Part shown: piece by piece, positions 36,194 through 47,473 of the stretch | How positions within the stretch are numbered: the stretch's first letter is position 1 | Layout of the letters: each line of letters starts with the position of its first letter | Assembly: GCA_023078685.1 (NCBI GenBank) | Contig: JALGAS010000007.1 | Span: forward strand, 3,348,001 to 3,412,000 | Source of the DNA: Neopestalotiopsis rosae | Taxonomy: Eukaryota > Ascomycota > Sordariomycetes > Amphisphaeriales > Sporocadaceae | Reading direction: 5' to 3' | DNA: 64,000 nucleotides | Program-made: the position numbers and the translations under genes | The notes under the pieces: model-generated | What the model saw: the letters and a program-made list of their open reading frames with translations, nothing else | What the model was told of the DNA's origin: nothing | Database searches by the model: none

Positions 36194-37700
36194 CTAGTCG
36201 AAGCTGCCGGTAGGTACGGGTATCAAGTTGATTGTCAGCGCTTCGCCGTAGTTCTGGTCGCCAATCTGCAGTAAAGGATCGCCTTCAGTGACCTGGAAAA
36301 TTGACTGCTGCATAGCGGTGCATGTCAATGTGTTATCGGCGTTCATGCTGCACAGGTCGGCCTCCCAGCTGACATTGACCAGCGCGCTCGCCTCCTCCAC
36401 GCTGGGAAAGAAGTACTGGTAATGCAGATTGGCATTGCCGCCGACCATGGCCAGTAGCCTACCCTCCGAAGTCGAAAATGTGCAGTCGGCATTGAAGCGG
36501 AATTGCTGCGCGTTCTGCCGGTTGGCCGAGAAAGTTGTGCGGTAGCCTGATCCAAAGGCGCTTTGCAGCTGGGCAAAATTTCCATCGACGGCAAAGTCGC
36601 CTGTACCGGATCCTTGGAGCACGAACGTGCCCGTAATGGTTGCGCAGGGGCCAGTGACGGTTGCCGAAGTTGGCACTTCCGAGGTCATAGTAGTTGATGT
36701 GCTCGTGACTACATCCGACGAAGTTGTCTCCGAAATTGAGCCAGAGGATGTAGTCGTTCCCTCTGACGAAGTGGTGCTGAATGTGCTTGTCGTGATATCT
36801 GACGAAGTTGTGTCTGATTCAGAGCTGGAGGACGTAGTGGTAGCGTCTGGTGCACTGGTCTCGGACATAGAACCCGATGATGTAGCCGTTGCTTCTGGTG
36901 TAGTCAAAATTTCCGACGAAATTGTGCTGGCAACCATACTCGTCGTTGTGTCTGATGAACTGGTCGAGGTGGGAACATCAGAGACTGTATCAGAGCTGGT
37001 CACAGACTATAATTCGGTCAGTGTATGTTCAAAAGCTTGGTGAATGATTGGGGCTCCAAACCGAAGACATAGTGACCATGACATCCGAGGAGCTCGTCTG
37101 CGAGGAAACCGCGGATGTGGAATCTGGATCAGCGGAAGCCGATGTGATAGTCATTGAAAGACTTGTAGATAATGTTGAAGAAGAGCTGGCAGTCGAATAA
37201 GTCACAGTGGGCGCCGTAGATGAGACAAGAACGGAAGAAGATGACACTGGCGGTTTAACTCCGCCGCATTTTCTCTTCCGCACATGCTTCGAGCGCAACT
37301 CTTTCGGTGACGACTGCTCGACTCTGATCAAAACACTCAAGCCTTTGCGGCCTCCGCAGGTTTCCTGAGCATCACCAGCGCAGGGTAAAGGGCATTCAGC
37401 ATTGGCCAAGTGACTGAACTTTGATCCGATATCATCCCAGCAGTGACAGGTATTGCCTCCAGAAAGGCCTGCGGCGTTGTAACTTTTCCCCTGGCAATAG
37501 CTAGCACAAACTTCGCGCGTCATGCCGATCTGATCGACCAGTGTGACCTCAGCAGATGGCGGCCGCTCAGTGCAGCCATAGTACGACCATCCTGCTGTTA
37601 ATCCTCGGGTTTCGACGGTCTCCTTGTCGGCGATAGCCAGACTCGAAGCAGATGAAATGAATGCTGCACCAATGGCGGACGCCGCCAGGGTGAAGTGCAT
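36194..37700 (-). CDS. Secreted WSC-domain protein with Ser/Thr stalk
   Basis: Exon 1 is 37700-37062, a 55-nt intron (donor GTTTGG) follows, and exon 2 is 37006-36194, giving 483 residues. MHFTLAASAIGAAFISSASSLA is a signal peptide. Residues about 37-130 form a WSC domain (GWSYYGCTERPP; CASYCQGKSYNAAGLSGGNTCHCW; CAGDAQETCGG) with the expected cysteines; WSC domains bind cell-wall glycans. A basic patch KHVRKRKCGGVKPP precedes about 190 residues of Ser/Thr-rich stalk, likely heavily O-mannosylated. The C-terminal about 150 residues begin at GPCATITGTFVLQG and form a Cys-containing globular region I do not recognise. There is no C-terminal hydrophobic segment, so it is secreted rather than GPI- or membrane-anchored. 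The weak donor makes the join the least certain point. Confidence 0.8.
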
Positions 37701-39544
37701 AGTTTAGTATATTTTAAAGAGAGTGTAGAGCAATGAAAATTGGAATGTGGAACATTTTGTCATGAGACCCCTGATTCTTTAAATAAGAATAGACAAAATG
37801 AGGCATGGCGAAAGGCGTATAGCTAGTCCAAACTGGGATAGAGGAAGCTGAAGATCGAGGTCGCTGAAAAAGGGCGGCTCGCCACATGTTAGTTCACTTA
37901 GGGATTAGCTGCGCAACTATGCTTAATTTCCCTCCCAATTAGCACCTGAAGGGCGGTGTCTAAGGAGGGTCCGGCCAGTCGAACTTGACTATTAAGTGGC
38001 ACTTACAGCAGCTGGGCCATACACGAAACTTTTAGTGTATTCTTAGCATGATCTATTATCTGGGGAAGTTGGCGGCAAAGGTATCGAACGGAAACCTGAC
38101 GCCAGCCAGGGCCTCGATATATAGAGTTCAATTATCAGTGTTCTCGTCCTGTCGTTGTCTGTAGGGTTGTCATTGTTCTCAATATATGAATTTGCAGTCC
38201 ATTGAAGAGCTCAAGTTCGAGTATTTTGCGATGAAGGAAACAGCCGAGTATTTGCGACATGAAATACTGACATGGCCAACATTGAGATACTGCAGTTGAC
38301 TCAAATGATGTCCCATGTTCATTCCTATGTTCGGCTATAGCTCAAGGAATGGTCGTAGTTTGTGGAGATTTGAAGGTGGATCCGCAGATTTCCCTTTTCA
38401 ATCATCCAAGCTGACGTTGGAGCTCTTCGCAGGCGCCGACAATGAGGGGGTCCAATAAGCTGAGTACGCATCGCCTGCACCATATCACGAACATATCTCG
38501 CACACTGCATTGCATCGAGATATGTATGCCGTAAAACACATCCCTACTCACTCCGAGAACTGTCGAGCATCTTACGGGGTTTGTGACAGTCACAGGCTAG
38601 TCCAAGACATGCCAAACGTGTTATAATATCCATATCCGAGGGCAATACCCTCCAGAATTTGTTGACCGTAACACCAACTTGGCAATTCAATCAATTTTCC
38701 CACATTCAATTTACAAGCAAGTCAACGATCAACAATTCCCATCGCCGATTATATAAGAATGCTGTAGTATGAGTGTGCTATTGTCAGCAATGGGCGGAGA
38801 TTTGCTTGGATTGTGTTTGAGTCACACGGTGAAACAACCATGCACTCTACCTGACTGACCTTCACTATGGGGGGGGATTTGCGGCCTAAATCTCGACATC
38901 TGACCATGGTCGTTAGCATATCGAAACTGACTTGCCGCCGATAAAAGGCGATATGAACAAGTCGGTAGATCACTTAACTTGTTGTTCAATCGGCAATTGC
39001 ATTTTATCATTATATCAGTAAAGGCCGAAAACGATTGACACGTTGAAACGTTGGTGCTGGACCTTTGGAAGTCGGCTAGCACATACTGGGAACTAACTAG
39101 TTTACATACCTACAGCAGCGGCACGACACCAGACCCCACCTACATGGATGCACACCTGAATAGGCTATCATATACTCCGAACCTTGCTCAGCGTACAGCA
39201 GCTTAGAGAAGTTCTCTACCAACCTTGCACATGTGTCGTAGTTCGCATTATATTCATTGAAGCAGCGAAGGCCACCGAGTCCACATTTACAAGGCTCATC
39301 GCTCCACACCTCTTTATCATGATGGTTGGCAGTTTCTCACAGACTGTGTCCATGAACAAGACCCCAAGCGACTTCTGCAAAAGCGGGGTTGTATGATTCA
39401 TATGGTACAAGGCCTGTCAACGATTTCGATCCCCTTGAGGATTCAACTGTATATCTATATAATGGCTTGCCTGTAATCGTATTGTCCTATTCTTTTTCTT
39501 TCCTGTTAAAATGTGCTCTTCATCTTTGATAGTGACACAAAAAC
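37701..39544. other. 1.8-kb stretch without a supported gene
   Basis: This region separates the WSC gene from the catabolic cluster and acts as divergent promoter space. Small minus-strand frames (for example 39097-39309, Cys-rich) have no start/splice support. A G run occurs near 38871. Confidence 0.45.
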
Positions 39545-41430
39545 ATGGCATTTGCAGCATCCAAGGATATCCTTGACGGCATCAAGTCGGATCTCAACTA
39601 CTCAGCGCAAGCAGAGTCTGACTCTGATATTTTCAAAGCTGCGATCCGGAATCTCGAGGCTGCGGGCTTGAGCGATGTGATCTACACACCGGCACGTCAG
39701 CACAACAACTATGGCGCCAGGATCGACTCGTACTGGTCCTTGACGCCACGTCTACACCCATGGGCCATTGTCCAACCTCGAAACACTTCGGAAGTTTCCA
39801 AAACAGTTGCTGCTCTTGCTCAAACTGGCGGCTGCCAATTTGCCGTCCGCAGGTAAGATAGAAAATAGCTCTCTGTACGACGATTGCAAATCTAAGCAAT
39901 GTCTAGTGGGGGTCACACGTCAATTCCGGGCTCTAATAATATTACCGACGGCATCACGCTGGACCTGGGTCTGATGGACAAGACCAAGTATGATCCTGAT
40001 ACTGAGCTTGCTTCAATCGAGCCTGGCGGAAGATGGACCAATGTATATGCTTATCTGGAAGAGCGTAAGTGACTCCTCGGGGAGGCCTTGGTGCAATTTG
40101 AAATACAGTGCGTTTGTCAGTTTTTGTGCTGATCGTGTGCAACATAGGCGGCGTCATGGTTGCTGGAGGCCGCGAAGGCCTTGTTGGTGTTGGTGGTTTG
40201 CTGACTGGCGGAGGCAAGACATACTACACCTGTCGTGTCGGTTTCGCTTGCGGTAGGTGGAGCGCAGTATAGTCGGCTCGAAGCTTGCCGCGAATGATCA
40301 CTGACAAGTTCAATACAGATCAAGTGGTCAACTATGAGATTGTGCTTGCGGACGGCACAGTCACCACTGCAAATGAGAAGTTCAACTCCGACCTCTTCGA
40401 GGTCCTCAAGGGCGGCTCCAACAACTTTGGCGTCGTGACGCGTTTCGACATGAAGACATTCCCTGCACACGATGTCTACGACGGCATTGTGACATTCCCG
40501 ATGGATGCAGAAGCTGCCATCACTGACGCTTTCATTGACTTTACAAAACAGCTTCATGTTGCGAATGATGCCCACATCATCGCTCTGTGGGCATCGATGC
40601 CCCGACGGGATATTGCCCTGCTGAGTGGCATTATCCCCGACCCCACTCAGCCTCCGGACCTGACCATGGTCTCAACGATCAACATGGTCATGACTCAGCT
40701 TGATGGCGTTGAGAATTCTTCCTCTTTGAAAAGATTCATGGATATACCGAATCGTCTGAACAACACAATGAAGCATACGACAATTGCCAAGAAGGTCGCC
40801 GGACTTTTGCTACCTTCTAACAGGGAGTGAGTACCAAACGTGATGGAGAGTGGTTTTCAATGAAGCTAATTGCAACGATTGGCAGGGACATCTGGCTCAC
40901 CCTTACCTTTAAACTCGACAAACGGATCCTTGAAAAGACTACAGAGATCTACCGCAAGCTAGTTGAGGATATCAACAACCGTCTGCCTGGCTCGGTGATT
41001 CAAATGGCACTGCAGCCGTTCCCTACCATGTTTGTTCAGAACTCTACCCCTCGCGGGGGCAATATGATGGGACTCGAGCAAGTCACAAGCGATTCGGTAC
41101 GTCCATCTCACCATAGTCTTGTGCATGATACTCATAATTGCAAAATAGGTCCTTGCTGTTGTCGCTGTCGAAGGAAATACACCTGGATTCTACGACACGG
41201 CTTTTCCAATCCTCAGCGTTGCGGTGCAGGAACTCGAGGACTTTGCCAAGCAAGTGAACGGCCATGTAGGGTTTCGCTACCTCAACTACGCCGACGGATC
41301 CCAAGATCCACTCGCAAGCTACGGTGCGGACAACATTCGGAAGATGAAGGCCGCAGCAGCGAAATATGACCCGAATGGAGTATTCCAGAAGAGAGTGCCC
41401 GGTGGCTTCAAGATCAGTAAGGTGACCTAG
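39545..41430 (+). CDS. FAD-linked oxidase (BBE/PCMH-type)
   Basis: Six exons: 39545-39852, 39907-40064, 40148-40252, 40319-40826, 40886-41096 and 41149-41430, giving 523 residues. All five introns are GT-AG with phases that restore family motifs. The FAD-binding PCMH domain has WAIVQPRNTSEVSKTV, SGGHTSIPGSNNI (His expected to carry FAD covalently) and LASIEPGGRWTNVYAYLEE. It then has GGREGLVGVGGLLTGGG and LKGGSNNFGVVTRFD; the C-terminal BBE segment ends YDPNGVFQKRVPGGFKI. The family oxidises alcohols, sugars or ring systems with oxygen. No signal peptide was seen, so it is probably intracellular. It lies at the left border of the quinate/hydroxyquinol cluster, but no specific step can be assigned. 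Confidence 0.92.
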
Positions 41431-41681
41431 ACCGTCTATCCAAGAGCTAATCTGCCGAACAAATGGAAGATTCGCACCGGTAGCTTGTGGAGTTCCTACA
41501 GTGCATCTTCAGTCCAGATTGGTAGTCCTCATTTCATAGTCGTGTCATCTTAGTGGAATTGCGAGACTCATCGTGCTCGTAAATTACCCAGTGAGGGCGC
41601 GCGATAAATGCCACCGGAACAAGCCATGATTAGATGCTACTTCCGAGCAAGTACAAAAACGATAAGTAATAGTCATTACTA

Positions 41682-42471
41682 TCAAACATCAATAGACTTT
41701 CCATCCAACCAGTCTTTGGCTAGGTGGTATAAAAGATCATGCTTCTCGCCAGAAGGTGCACCCTTGTGTCGATTGTGCCCAGGCATGTCTTTGAACACAG
41801 AGACTCCCATCGTAAGCTCCTGGCAGTACGCAAGATACTTGTACCCCTCCGGATACGAAGCCAACTTGGCCTCGTCCAGCTGCGGCGCCTTGCTGGGATT
41901 TGTCGCAATGAGTTTATCCTTTTCATACCAATGCCTGACGAAGCGGGCACCCCATTTGCCGTCTACCTTTTCAAAAAAGAAGCAGAAGCGGCAGTCGGCC
42001 TCAGCGTCGACCTCGCAGCCGTCAATCACGAACCGCTGGGTAATGGTGGCCTTCATCTTGGTCACGGCACGAGTGGCGTCAGGAGTGATATCCGTCGTCA
42101 CGCCGTGGCACCGGTGCATAATGAATGCGCCCTTGTCCATGCCGGCTTTGGAGGCTGCCATGAAATCGTCCGAGGATACGCGGCCTGACCATGTCGTGTA
42201 TACGAAGGCGTTGGGGTGGAAAATTGACTCAAAGTTTTCCCATTCGCAGGAATCACTGTATGGTTGCCTTATTTTAGTCATCACATTTTATCATTGGACA
42301 TTTTGACAGCTTTGCCCTGTAAAAATCCAAATTGCAAACTTACCGATAACACGGCCAACCCTCTGCGAGCTCTCTTAGCTTGGCTCTTTCGAGAACCAAA
42401 TGATCTGGGCCATTATTACGAATGGCAGTAGACGGCCAGGTGCCGGCGGGCAATGAGTGAAGATCAGCCAT
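41682..42471 (-). CDS. SnoaL-like (NTF2-fold) protein
   Basis: Exon 1 is 42471-42344, an 88-nt intron follows, and exon 2 is 42255-41682, giving 233 residues. The protein starts [20 protein letters not shown]. The core [36 protein letters not shown] (split over the intron) and [21 protein letters not shown] are typical of the SnoaL-like/scytalone-dehydratase fold, a cone-shaped barrel used by hydratases, cyclases and isomerases. [32 protein letters not shown] continues the barrel strands. It faces the FAD oxidase convergently. The Asp/His pattern (D..CEW, MHRCHG) is compatible with a dehydratase or decarboxylase, but no substrate can be told. Confidence 0.8.
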
Positions 42472-43055
42472 GATTTTTTGGGGACGAATTTGTCTTCAAA
42501 TCTCAGATGCTTTGCATTTTTCTCTATTCCTCGTTTTTTAATCACTCCTGAGTTTACCATATCCCGTGACTACTTCTACTCAGGTCATGTTCCTGCCATA
42601 GAGCTATAGGCACTAGACACCCCACCCGGCAGAGTCTTCTGCCGTCGCAAGCTCAGTTGCAGGGGCCTATACTGCCCCGCGATGAAGCCCTGTTGCTGAC
42701 GATTCCGGCATGTGGGGTGAATGTATGATCTAATTTGGCTCTTTACCACGCGGATGAGATCATACCCATCGGAAGGTCCTCGCGGTGACTATGTTCCTGC
42801 AGGAGATTAATCGTGGCATGAGTGTCAATTAGAGCCGTGGTACTTGTAACGAAACCCGACGCCAAAGATGAATGACCTTGTGGAGACGGGCTTATTTGTC
42901 ATTCATCGGGAGTTTCGTGAGACTCAGCAGCGCACCAAGATGGCACTGCGATTCGAAGCAATAATTGATATCAACTTAATAGAATGAAGCGTTGGTACCT
43001 CTCTCAATATATTATACGATCTTGATTGTATTATTCTCGTACCGGTATGGACTGA
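42472..43055. other. Intergenic, no gene seen
   Basis: 580 nt upstream of the SnoaL-like gene; nothing recognised. Confidence 0.4.
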
Positions 43056-43976
43056 TCAGAAATTGATTCCAGGACTGCTGTCAGCAGCCGCCATCAGCAC
43101 GTCCCAGGCCCCTTGGCGATCCATTTGTTCACAGCGCTCCTCGCTCGCCCATAAGCGCCATTGCTCTTCAATCTGATACCCAATAACGTGTGTGCCCTCC
43201 ACACAAGGCCAGCCCAGCTTCTCTGCAAGCTTGATCATTCTTGTCCGTCTAGGCTTGAAGCACATGTCCAATAATACGCCCTTTGTAGGCCGCGACAGAA
43301 ACTCCTGCAACAGCCCAGCGACTGTCTTTTCGGCCTCTGTCTGCGGCTCAAAGTCGGGGACAGTTCCAACGATATAATACGGGCTGCCAAGTTCCTGCGC
43401 CTGCTCCAAGGTCTTGACATGCACGACGCGTACATCGGTGATCTTTTTCGCATCGGAAATCAAATCCAGCACCTCCTGGTCGTCCCGGTTGAGAATGTAG
43501 ATCGTGTCGCAGTGTAGCTGTGCAGTCAGGGCATAGACTGCGGCACGGCTAGCACCGCCAGCGCCCACCACTAGGCCAATGCCCCTGGAATCTCGGGTTG
43601 GCCGCAGCTGCTCGTCGCCCTTCTCCAGCAAACAACCTTTGACGCCCCGCCAATCGGTGTTGGTTCCGCAGACCAGTCTATCTGAGCTGCCGGTCTTGTA
43701 ATACACATTATTGCAGGCTCCAATGCCTGTTGCTAATTCATCAAGCTCATCCAAGTGCTTCATGACGGTGTTCTTGTATGGCATAGTCACCACGAGTCCT
43801 GCCGTCGCCGGATCTCTGGCCAGTCTCATGACATGTTCGATTGTTTCGCATTCTGTTGAATAGAATGTCCAGGGCAGGTTCATGGACTGGGCTATGTGAT
43901 TGTGCATAGCATAGGCGATGGAATGCGTCACTCCAATGCCAACTAGATGCAATGACTTCTTTTCGGCTTCAGTCAT
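43056..43976 (-). CDS. Quinate/shikimate dehydrogenase, QutB-like
   Basis: Single exon, 306 residues. It is predicted to oxidise quinate to 3-dehydroquinate (or shikimate to dehydroshikimate) in the cytosol with NAD(P). The N-terminal substrate motif is THSIAYAMHN, where the biosynthetic enzymes have HSxSP; this departure (HSIA) is like fungal quinate dehydrogenases of the qutB/qa-3 type. The catalytic Lys is in VVTMPYK and the Asp in GTNTDWRGVKG; the dinucleotide loop is GLVVGAGGASRAA and the C-terminus has GVLLDMCFKPRRTRM. It is the first of three shikimate-dehydrogenase-type proteins in the cluster. Substrate preference cannot be proved from sequence. Confidence 0.88.
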   Translation of the reverse strand: MTEAEKKSLHLVGIGVTHSIAYAMHNHIAQSMNLPWTFYSTECETIEHVMRLARDPATAGLVVTMPYKNTVMKHLDELDELATGIGACNNVYYKTGSSDRLVCGTNTDWRGVKGCLLEKGDEQLRPTRDSRGIGLVVGAGGASRAAVYALTAQLHCDTIYILNRDDQEVLDLISDAKKITDVRVVHVKTLEQAQELGSPYYIVGTVPDFEPQTEAEKTVAGLLQEFLSRPTKGVLLDMCFKPRRTRMIKLAEKLGWPCVEGTHVIGYQIEEQWRLWASEERCEQMDRQGAWDVLMAAADSSPGINF

Positions 43977-44440
43977 CTTGAACGGGCGAATGAGTAAGTG
44001 AGTTGATTTTCGGTTGCGTCTGATTTGAGATAGTGAGATGAATTGCGAAGAATTTAATTGCTGTGAATTGTCTCAGTCATAGTTGAGTGCGTCCTCGCAA
44101 CACGGATGAGATATTATAGGACTATAATCGTCAAATCCCTACCGGCTGTGCCATTTGCCGACCGAAAGTGGCCGCTTATGGTAATTCCCATATACCCCGA
44201 TCTACTAGGCTTCATGCCCCGCATCTGTTGTGATTACAGGGCCTCTTGCTACCTAGTCTCTAGCGCCTATAACCTGTCTATCAGGGTACGTGTAGTGTAC
44301 CTTGACGGTCCAATATCGTTCAAGCCAAAGTTGCATTGTTCACGATCATGAGGGACCTTTTAGGAGAAGTCGCAAGTATGGACTAATCACATTGAAGACG
44401 CTAAAAATGTGAATTACATAGGACTTTTTGTAGAACAAAT
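43977..44440. other. Intergenic, no gene seen
   Basis: 460 nt between two minus-strand genes; promoter space of the dehydrogenase. Confidence 0.4.
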
Positions 44441-45514
44441 TCAAAGATCAGCTCGTGCCTTTTCTCCAGCCCAGGCCCTCCTGATAAGTTCCTCAATTGG
44501 AGCTCTCTCAATTTCTCTAGGATTCCAGTATGCATTCTTGGTAGCAATATCAGCGGCCTTGCCAATGTCTTCTTCCTTTATCCCGAAATCCTTAAGACCT
44601 CTGCTCTCTCCCAAACTTTCCAACAAATTGTTTAGACCACGTACGGCGTCACCATCGCTCCCTGGCAGGACCTCGGCAAGAAGCTTCATAGCCTCTGGAG
44701 TGCTGGGGGCGTTGTAAGCCAGCGCGTGGGGCAGCACGATGGTGTGCGTCTCCGCGTGCGGGAGGTTGAACGTGCCGCCCAGCGTGTGGCAGAGCTTGTG
44801 ATGCAGCGACATGCCGACGTTGCCCAAACAAGTACCACAGAGCCATGCACCGTACTGCGCGTTTCTTCGGTGTTCAAGAGACTTGGGGTCTTTTTTCAGA
44901 CCCGGAAGCGCTTCGGCCAATGCCTTGACGCCTTGCTGAGCGAGAAGCGTGATGATGGGGTTTCTGTTCTGTGCATATAGCGCCTCCACAGCGTGGGCAA
45001 TAGCGTTAACACCACTTACCAGGCTCAGCCCAATCGGTAGCGTCATTGTCAAGTCGACATCATATACCACGGTTCCAGGAAGGATTTTGGGATTCGACTT
45101 GGTCGTCTTGAGCCCATTTTCTGTCTCCCCCAAGATTGGTGTCACCTCGCTACCGGCATAGGTCGTTGGGATAGTCAGATGATAGAGGCCAGTTCGAAAG
45201 CTGATTGCCTTGCCCAGACCAATGGTGCTGCCGCCTCCAATGGACAAGACGCAATCGGCTCCAGAAGAGGTTACACTGGCCACGGCCTTTTCTGTCACTT
45301 CGACTGGTGTATGCATTGTCGCCTCGGTGAATTTGCCCACCACTGTCCCTCCAATGACCTTTTCCAGTTGCTCTACTTGCATCACCTGCTGTGGGGTGCA
45401 CAAGAGAAATGGTTTGGTCAGATTCAGCCTTGAAAGCTCTTCTGGGATCTTATTGATCGTGCCACTCCCAAAAATGACCCGAGCCGGATTTGATTGATAG
45501 ATGAAGGACTCCAT
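44441..45514 (-). CDS. Maleylacetate reductase
   Basis: Single exon of 357 residues from ATG 45514; the upstream in-frame residues lack family similarity. It reduces maleylacetate to 3-oxoadipate with NAD(P)H, the step after hydroxyquinol ring cleavage. Iron-containing alcohol dehydrogenase fold: RVIFGSGTINKIPEEL, then SIGGGSTIGLGKAISF, then IPTTYAGSEVTPILGETENGLK, VYDVDLTMTLP, SGVNAIAHAVEALYA and LCHTLGGTFNLPHAETHTIVLPHALAYN. The last two strings are the usual signatures of maleylacetate reductases rather than other Fe-ADHs. It is divergent from the intradiol dioxygenase gene with 418 nt between the starts, which indicates joint regulation. Confidence 0.95.
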   Translation of the reverse strand: MESFIYQSNPARVIFGSGTINKIPEELSRLNLTKPFLLCTPQQVMQVEQLEKVIGGTVVGKFTEATMHTPVEVTEKAVASVTSSGADCVLSIGGGSTIGLGKAISFRTGLYHLTIPTTYAGSEVTPILGETENGLKTTKSNPKILPGTVVYDVDLTMTLPIGLSLVSGVNAIAHAVEALYAQNRNPIITLLAQQGVKALAEALPGLKKDPKSLEHRRNAQYGAWLCGTCLGNVGMSLHHKLCHTLGGTFNLPHAETHTIVLPHALAYNAPSTPEAMKLLAEVLPGSDGDAVRGLNNLLESLGESRGLKDFGIKEEDIGKAADIATKNAYWNPREIERAPIEELIRRAWAGEKARADL

Positions 45515-45663
45515 ATTAAAGATTGTGCAAGTCGAAACTGTGCTTGATAGTATGAAATGGGTAGGAGGATAGATTATTTGATGTGACGACAACGGCAAAT
45601 AGCTATAGCTTCATCGATTGACTGGAAAATGTTAACCGTCTAGAGTCTCAGTGGTACTGTAGC

Positions 45664-45679
45664 TCCATCACGTGATGGA
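45664..45679. promoter_or_regulatory. 16-bp perfect palindrome in the divergent promoter
   Basis: TCCATCACGTGATGGA is its own reverse complement and has a CACGTG core. It sits 150 nt upstream of the maleylacetate reductase start and about 250 nt upstream of the dioxygenase start. A dimeric regulator site is the natural reading; the factor is unknown. Confidence 0.5.
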
Positions 45680-45932
45680 TTTATAATGGACAAAACACGT
45701 CGGCTAAGCTCTGAGCCGGCGGCCTGACTCGATCTCAACCAGCTCGAGCTTACACTCCGGTCATTAGTGTAATCGAATGAATTAATAGCAGTATATTCAT
45801 TGCCGTGGCTCAGGGCGAAAATGAAGGGTGGTTTAGTTGGGCCATACTGCAGCATTCATCATATCTTCGGATCGTGTAAATCTTGGGGCATTGTCTAATA
45901 TTTCTTCTATACAACACAAGCTGTACTCCAAC

Positions 45933-46989
45933 ATGGCACCAGATAGCACACGCCCAGATCTTCCCCCTCTCAAGGACCTTACTATTGAAAATATCACCGA
46001 AAATGTCCACAGCATCAACTCGCGGTGCGAAGACGCCCGGCTGAAATTCCTGCTCGAGACCTTGGTCACGCACCTCCATGACTTTGCGCGCGAGACTCGT
46101 CTAAGCGTCAAGGAGTGGGAGACGGCCATAGAGTTCCTCGTCCAGGTGGGCCAGATCAGCAGCGACGTCCGCCACGAGTTTATCTTGCTCTCAGACATCT
46201 TGGGCCTGTCGCTACTGGTCGACTCTATTGACCACCCCAAGCCACCCAATTCGACCGAGGGCACTGTTCTCGGCCCCTTTCACACCCTCGAGGCGCATGA
46301 CCTGGCATCAGGCGACCAGATCTCTCATGATCCAGACGGCGAGCCTCTGTTTGTTCTGTGCTCAATCAAGGACACCCAAGGTCGTCCCCTCGAGGGAGTG
46401 TCGGTAGACGTGTGGGAAACCGACTCGAAAGGTTTCTACGACGTGCAATATGCAGAGCGGTCTGGGCCATACGGTCGTGCCGTGTTGCAGAGCGACCAGG
46501 AGGGTACCTTCTACTTCAAAGCCATTGTGCCTGTTCCTTATCCGATTCCAAATGATGGACCAGTTGGTAAGCTCTTGGAGAGGCTCAAGAGGCATCCTTA
46601 CCGCCCAAGTCATATGCATTTCATGTTCAAGAAACCTGGATATGACCGTCTCATCACGTAAGATATTTCCTAATAGCCACGAGTTCACACACAAGCTGCT
46701 AACGATCATTGTGAACAGAGCGCTGTACTTGCGCGGTGATCCGTATGAAAACTCAGACGCCGTGTTTGGTGTCAAGGAGTCCTTGATCACAACATTGGGA
46801 TCCGTAAGTGACGTGGAAGGTCTCGCGGAGAAGTATGCAGTGGCGCCCACCATGAAACTGCTGAAACATGACTTTGTCCTGATTACCGATGAAGAGTCGG
46901 ACAATCTTCGTGAGCAGAATGCCTGGAAGGAGGCTCAACGTAGAGGAGGGCTCACAGTCAAAGACGGCTTGCTGGAAAAAAGCGAATAG
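45933..46989 (+). CDS. Intradiol ring-cleavage dioxygenase, hydroxyquinol 1,2-dioxygenase-like
   Basis: Exon 1 is 45933-46657, a 61-nt intron follows (GTAAGA donor, GCTAAC branch), and exon 2 is 46719-46989, giving 331 residues. It is a non-haem Fe(III) enzyme opening hydroxyquinol (or catechol) between the two hydroxyls to give maleylacetate (or muconate). The N-terminal helical dimerisation domain (KFLLETLVTHLHDFARETRLSVKEWE) and GTVLGPF are followed by the catalytic barrel. The iron ligands are recognisable: Tyr in KGFYDVQ, Tyr in PVPYPIPNDGPVG, and two His in RPSHMHFMF. PYGRAVLQSDQEGTFYFKA lies between them. Pairing with maleylacetate reductase favours hydroxyquinol as substrate. Confidence 0.93.
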
Positions 46990-47473
46990 CCCATTTCTTG
47001 TAATAGCCATGGTTTCTATACAAACATGAACAATATAAATTACGACTTTGATCCTTGTGCATATGCCAGAGACTTTCATGGTAGGCAGAAGTTTTGGACA
47101 GTCTGCGTCTACGATGATTATACTTCTCTGGAAAACTTAGCGACGTCTGGACTTGTAGTACTCTGTACGTCCAAGGGTCTTTGTGCACGCTAATTGTCCG
47201 ACGACTATGTCAAGAAATCCAACGGTTCTGAAAAGCCATCGCATGGTTTGTATTTTAGAAGATCAACAAGTAAATTGAACTGTACGGAGTAATGAGATCC
47301 GGGAATGGACTTGACTATCAATTTGATAGGGTAAAGAGATAGCCGGGCCAAGACATATCTTCGCAAGTGCGGATCCTCGAAGAGGACTTATAGCCAAATC
47401 CGTTCATTTGAGTACCTGATCCGAGTATCGTAATACAATTACAAAGTCTATCACCAGTCCACTTTTCAAAACA
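46990..47473. other. Intergenic, no gene seen
   Basis: 480 nt between two plus-strand genes; no coding signal. Confidence 0.4.

Noticed and set aside
39097..39410. Cys-rich small minus-strand frames
   Set aside because: Checked as a possible small secreted protein, but no signal peptide and no consistent start or intron.
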